NCBI RefSeq assembly: GCF_002028425.1
Contig: NZ_CP020042.1
Location: 868,001 to 932,000, forward strand
Direction: 5' to 3'
Source: Streptomyces katrae
Lineage (GTDB): Bacteria; Actinomycetota; Actinomycetes; Streptomycetales; Streptomycetaceae
Length of the DNA stretch: 64,000 nucleotides
Numbering within the stretch: position 1 is the first letter of the stretch; the number at the start of each line of letters is the position of its first letter. Of the stretch, positions 61,037 through 64,000 are shown piece after piece. The notes beneath the pieces are model-generated. The model worked only from the letters and a program-made list of their open reading frames with translations, was not told the DNA's origin and searched no databases. The translations under genes were made by a program, and so were the position numbers.

Positions 61037-61054
61037 GGAACTTACTCAAGTTCC
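61037..61054. promoter_or_regulatory. Perfect dyad GGAACTT-ACTC-AAGTTCC
   Basis: Two 7-bp arms separated by 4 bp, in the gap between the roadblock operon and the APC permease gene. It lies 61 bp upstream of the operon's first start codon. A likely operator for a dimeric regulator; the regulator is unknown. Confidence 0.5.
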
Positions 61055-61159
61055 ACACTGCGGAAGGGGGTTCTGGCATTTTCCGCGGGAACATGCGCGG
61101 TCCGGCACGACAGCTTGGCCGGAACCCGTTCGTTTTTGATCAAGAGTGCCCGGCGAACC

Positions 61160-63127
61160 CTACGGCCGGGCCGGCGCCTGCGGATGCGGATGCGGGTGGC
61201 GGGCCGACTCCAGCAGGTACGGCACGTCGATCACCGCGATGCCCGGGGTGAACAGCAGCCTCGCCTTGAGCCGCAGCGCGTTCTGGTTGTGCAGGGGCTG
61301 CTCCCACCAGTGGCCGACGACGTACTCGGGGATGACCACCGAGAGCATGTCGGTGCCTTCGGCCGCGGCCTCCTCCTCCAGGTACGCCACCACGGGTGCG
61401 ACCACCTCGCGGTACGGCGAGTGCAGCACCTTCAGCGGCATGCCGGGGTCGATCTCCGCCCAGGCCTGGCGCAGCCGCTGCGCCTCCTGCTCGTCGGCGG
61501 CCACGGACAGCGCGCTGAGGGTGTCGGGCCGCAGCCCCTGGGCGTAGCCGAGGGCCTTGAGCGTCGGCGCGTGGACGTTGGCGACGAGGACGACGACGTG
61601 GTGGCGGGCCGGTTTGCGCGGCCGGTCGCCGGGTGCGACGGCCACCTGTCCGGCGACCTGGTCGTAGTGCCGGCGGACCCCTTTCATGCCGGCGAAGAGG
61701 GCGGGCATGGCGATGACGACCAGCCAGGCGCCGTGCGTGAACTTGGTGATCAGGACGATGACCAGGACCACGGCGGTCATCAGCGCGCCGACCGCGTTGA
61801 TGGCGAGCCGGCGGTGGATGTGGACCCGCCCGGTGCGCGGGGTGGCCGGGTCGGCGAGGGCGCGCCGCCAGTGCCGGACCATGCCGGCCTGCGAGAGGGT
61901 GAAGGAGACGAAGACCCCGATGATGTAGAGCTGGATGAGGCGGGTCAGCTGGGCGTCGAAGGCGACGATGAGGGCGATGGCGGCGAGGGCGAGCAGGACG
62001 ACGCCGTTGGAGTAGACGAGCCGGTCGCCGCGGTTGTAGAGCTGGCGGGGCGCGTAGTGGTCCTTGGCGAGGATCGAGGCCAGCATCGGGAAGCCGTTGA
62101 AGGCGGTGTTGGCGGCGAGGACCAGGACGCCCGCGGTGGCGGCCTGGAGCAGGTAGAAGAGGAAGTCCAGGTCCCCGAAGGTGGCGCGGCCGATCTGGGC
62201 GAGGGCGGTGGACATAGGGGTGCCCGGGGGCAGGCCGAGTTCGGTGGGGTCGGCGGCGACGTGCACCCGGTAGGCCATGGCGAGGGCGGTGATCCCGGCG
62301 AACATGGTCACGGACAGCACGCCCATCGCGGCGAGCGTGGTCGCCGCGTTCTTCGCCTTGGGCTTCTGGAAGGCGGGCACTCCGTTGCTGATGGCCTCGA
62401 CTCCGGTGAGGGCGGTACAGCCGGAGGCGAAGGCGCGCAGGGCGAGGAAGACGACGGCGATGCCGGTGTAGGTGCCGGCGGCGTCGATCGGGAGGTGGGC
62501 GGACTCGGCCCGGATGGTGGCGCCGGTGCCGATGCGGACGGCGGCGACGGCGAACATGACGTAGATGACGAGTACGAACCCGTAGGTGGGGATGGCGAAG
62601 ACGCGCCCGGACTCCCGTACCCCGCGCAGGTTCATCAGCGTCAGGAGGACCACGAAGGTGACGGAGAGGGCGACCTGGTGGTCGTTGAGGGAGGGGATCG
62701 CCGAGGTGATCGCGGCGACCCCGGAGACCACGGACACGGCGACGGTCATCACGTAGTCGACGAGCAGGGCGCTGGCGGCGGTGAGGGCCGCGGTGGGGCC
62801 CAGGTTCTCGGAGCTGACGACGTAGGCACCGCCGCCGCCGGGGTAGGCGTGGCAGGTCTGCCGGTAGGAGGCGACGACGACCACCAGCAGGAAGACGATC
62901 GCGGCGGCCGCGTACCACGCGAGGTGGAGCAGCGCGACTCCGCCGAGGGCGAGGATCAGCAGGATCTCCTCGGTGGCGTAGGCCACGGAGGAGAGCGGGT
63001 CGCTGCAGAAGATGGGCAGCGCGAGCCGCTTGGGCAGCAGGGTCTCGCCCAGGCGCGCGGTGTCGAGCGGCTCACCGACCAGCAAGCGTTTCGCATTGAT
63101 TCGCCTCATTCCGCGATGGATATCCAC
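61160..63127 (-). CDS. APC family amino-acid/polyamine permease with cytoplasmic C-terminal domain
   Basis: A permease of about 655 residues. It opens with LGETLLPKRLALPIFCSDPLSSVAYATEEILL, here spanning the family start and helix 1, followed by about 12 membrane helices. The C-terminal soluble region of about 180 residues (HHVVVLVANVHAPTLKALGY, EQEAQRLRQAWAEIDPGMPL) resembles a universal-stress-like domain. The substrate is not evident. The start is uncertain: GTG 63127 or ATG 63109, neither with a clear ribosome-binding site. It stands alone. Confidence 0.88.
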   Translation of the reverse strand: MDIHRGMRRINAKRLLVGEPLDTARLGETLLPKRLALPIFCSDPLSSVAYATEEILLILALGGVALLHLAWYAAAAIVFLLVVVVASYRQTCHAYPGGGGAYVVSSENLGPTAALTAASALLVDYVMTVAVSVVSGVAAITSAIPSLNDHQVALSVTFVVLLTLMNLRGVRESGRVFAIPTYGFVLVIYVMFAVAAVRIGTGATIRAESAHLPIDAAGTYTGIAVVFLALRAFASGCTALTGVEAISNGVPAFQKPKAKNAATTLAAMGVLSVTMFAGITALAMAYRVHVAADPTELGLPPGTPMSTALAQIGRATFGDLDFLFYLLQAATAGVLVLAANTAFNGFPMLASILAKDHYAPRQLYNRGDRLVYSNGVVLLALAAIALIVAFDAQLTRLIQLYIIGVFVSFTLSQAGMVRHWRRALADPATPRTGRVHIHRRLAINAVGALMTAVVLVIVLITKFTHGAWLVVIAMPALFAGMKGVRRHYDQVAGQVAVAPGDRPRKPARHHVVVLVANVHAPTLKALGYAQGLRPDTLSALSVAADEQEAQRLRQAWAEIDPGMPLKVLHSPYREVVAPVVAYLEEEAAAEGTDMLSVVIPEYVVGHWWEQPLHNQNALRLKARLLFTPGIAVIDVPYLLESARHPHPHPQAPARP

Positions 63128-63317
63128 TTCCAGCGGATTTCAGACGTTCAGGGCGGGTGCTCCGCCGGGTCGGCGTCCCCCGGACGGCCCAGGGGCGATC
63201 TTGACGGGGCGCTGCGGTGGTGATCCGGTCGGCCGCCGCGCGGTCATCCGTGCGGGACGGCCGGCCCTTGCGCAAGGAGACGGCCGTGGTGGCATCCGTC
63301 GGCCCGGCCCGCGGCCG

Positions 63318-63773
63318 TCACATCCGGGCGGCCGCGCTGCGGATGGCCTCGCGGATGCGGAAGTAGGTGCCGCAGCGGCAGATGTTGGCGATGGCGTCGA
63401 TGTCCTCGTCCGTGGGCTCGGCGGTCCGCTGGAGCAGGGCCACGGCGGCCATGATCTGCCCGGGCTGGCAGTAGCCGCACTGGGCGACGTCCTGTTCGAG
63501 CCAGGCCTCCTGGACGGGGTGGAGCCGGTCCCCGTCCGCCAGCCCCTCGATGGTGGTGACCCGCTTGCCGGCGCAGGCGGAGACCGGCACCACGCAGGGG
63601 CGGACGTCCACGCCGTCGAGGTGGCTGGTGCAGGCCTTGCAGACGTCCACCCCGCAGCCGTACTTGGGCCCGGTGATCCCGAGCAGGTCGCGGAGCACCC
63701 ACAGCAGGGGGAGGTCGTCGGGCGCGTCGACGGTGACACTGCGGCCGTTGACGGTGAAGGTGTGCGAGGGCAC
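63318..63773 (-). CDS. (2Fe-2S)-binding small subunit of a molybdenum hydroxylase
   Basis: A 151-residue iron-sulfur subunit of the xanthine dehydrogenase/isoquinoline oxidoreductase family. Plant-ferredoxin-type ligands occur in [14 protein letters not shown] and the second cluster ligands in [10 protein letters not shown] and [14 protein letters not shown]. It transfers electrons from the molybdenum site. The usual CxxC order is intact. It starts at GTG 63773, 18 bp after the large-subunit stop. A gap of 190 bp separates it from the permease gene. Confidence 0.92.
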   Translation of the reverse strand: MPSHTFTVNGRSVTVDAPDDLPLLWVLRDLLGITGPKYGCGVDVCKACTSHLDGVDVRPCVVPVSACAGKRVTTIEGLADGDRLHPVQEAWLEQDVAQCGYCQPGQIMAAVALLQRTAEPTDEDIDAIANICRCGTYFRIREAIRSAAARM

Positions 63774-63791
63774 GGCGGCGTACTCCAGGGG

Positions 63792-64000
63792 TCAGCGCGG
63801 GTAGGGGGTGAAGTCGACGTCGAAGTCCAGGGGGAAGCTGCGCGGCTTGGAACCGGTGGCCCGGGCCCAGGCGTTGGCGATGGCCCCCACGGCGGCGGGC
63901 AGGCCGAGCTCGCCCGCCCCGCCCGGCTCGGTTCCGGTAGCCGGGAGCACGAAGACCCGGACGTCCTTCGGGGTGTCGCGCTGCTTCGCCCAGTGGAACT
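63792..64000 (-). CDS. Molybdopterin-binding large subunit (C-terminal fragment at window edge)
   Basis: Only the last 68 codons are inside the window. They contain GGAGELGLPAAVGAIANAWA, the GxGE...P active-site segment with the catalytic glutamate of molybdenum hydroxylases, and end DFDVDFTPYPR. This matches isoquinoline 1-oxidoreductase beta-type subunits. The gene continues beyond the right edge and precedes the small subunit in one operon. Confidence 0.85.
   Translation of the reverse strand, partial: FHWAKQRDTPKDVRVFVLPATGTEPGGAGELGLPAAVGAIANAWARATGSKPRSFPLDFDVDFTPYPR

Noticed and set aside
1..64000. tRNA, rRNA, riboswitch or complete insertion sequence
   Set aside because: No cloverleaf, T-loop pattern, conserved riboswitch core or transposase motif was seen by eye; a covariance-model search would be needed to exclude small RNAs.

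Overview
The window looks like a chromosomal segment of a Streptomyces or close relative. G+C is very high throughout, GTG and TTG starts and 1 to 4 nt stop/start overlaps are common, and the gene content is typical: a conservon remnant, a subtilisin-inhibitor-like protein, an ECF42-type sigma factor with a DGPF partner, a P450-ferredoxin pair, roadblock/LC7 genes and a palindrome-ended MITE-like element. No rRNA, tRNA, CRISPR array, prophage or intact insertion sequence was recognised.

Layout. 1-4 kb: the end of a conservon-like operon (sensor kinase and roadblock protein), then a divergent pair of overlapping ATP-grasp genes. 4-7 kb: gap, a GlxA/AraC-type regulator and an orphan gene. 6.7-12.5 kb: a five-gene ABC importer operon of the phosphonate/iron type, divergent from a GntR/UTRA regulator. 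12.6-20 kb: a LysR regulator, a frameshifted membrane protein gene, a DJ-1-like protein, a membrane-anchored STAND ATPase with 14 WD40 repeats, a STAS protein and a stand-alone condensation-domain enzyme. 21-25.7 kb: ECF42-type sigma factor and DGPF partner with a matching promoter, a redox-dead thioredoxin fold, and P450 plus ferredoxin. 25.8-31.5 kb: cold-shock protein, DEAD-box helicase with a long leader hairpin, methyltransferase, atypical SDR and Nudix protein. 31.8-40.2 kb: a small lipoprotein, a SUKH-like protein and an RNA-repair island. 40-45 kb: SDR, peptidoglycan-binding protein, MFS exporter and a frameshifted lipoprotein paralogue. 45-50 kb: two large secreted proteins (LamG/DNRLRE and GH5). 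50-55 kb: small regulators, protease inhibitor, acetyltransferase, Sir2 and VOC protein. 55-58.6 kb: a giant GT2/CDP-glycerol glycerophosphotransferase. 58.8-61 kb: a roadblock/PATAN operon. 61-64 kb: an APC permease and a molybdenum hydroxylase operon cut by the window edge.

The most striking system is the RNA-repair island. One gene encodes an RNA ligase fused to a P-loop kinase. Its stop codon overlaps the start of a 979-residue protein that fuses DUF504, an endonuclease/exonuclease/phosphatase domain, a 2H phosphoesterase and a eukaryotic-type poly(A)-polymerase nucleotidyltransferase. About 1.3 kb further on is a second RNA ligase of the Deinococcus DRB0094 type. Together these domains could trim, heal, tail and reseal broken RNA. 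A perfect 21-bp-TIR element sits between the two parts.

All functional statements rest on motif recognition by eye. Starts were chosen from ribosome-binding sites, overlaps and family-like N-termini.
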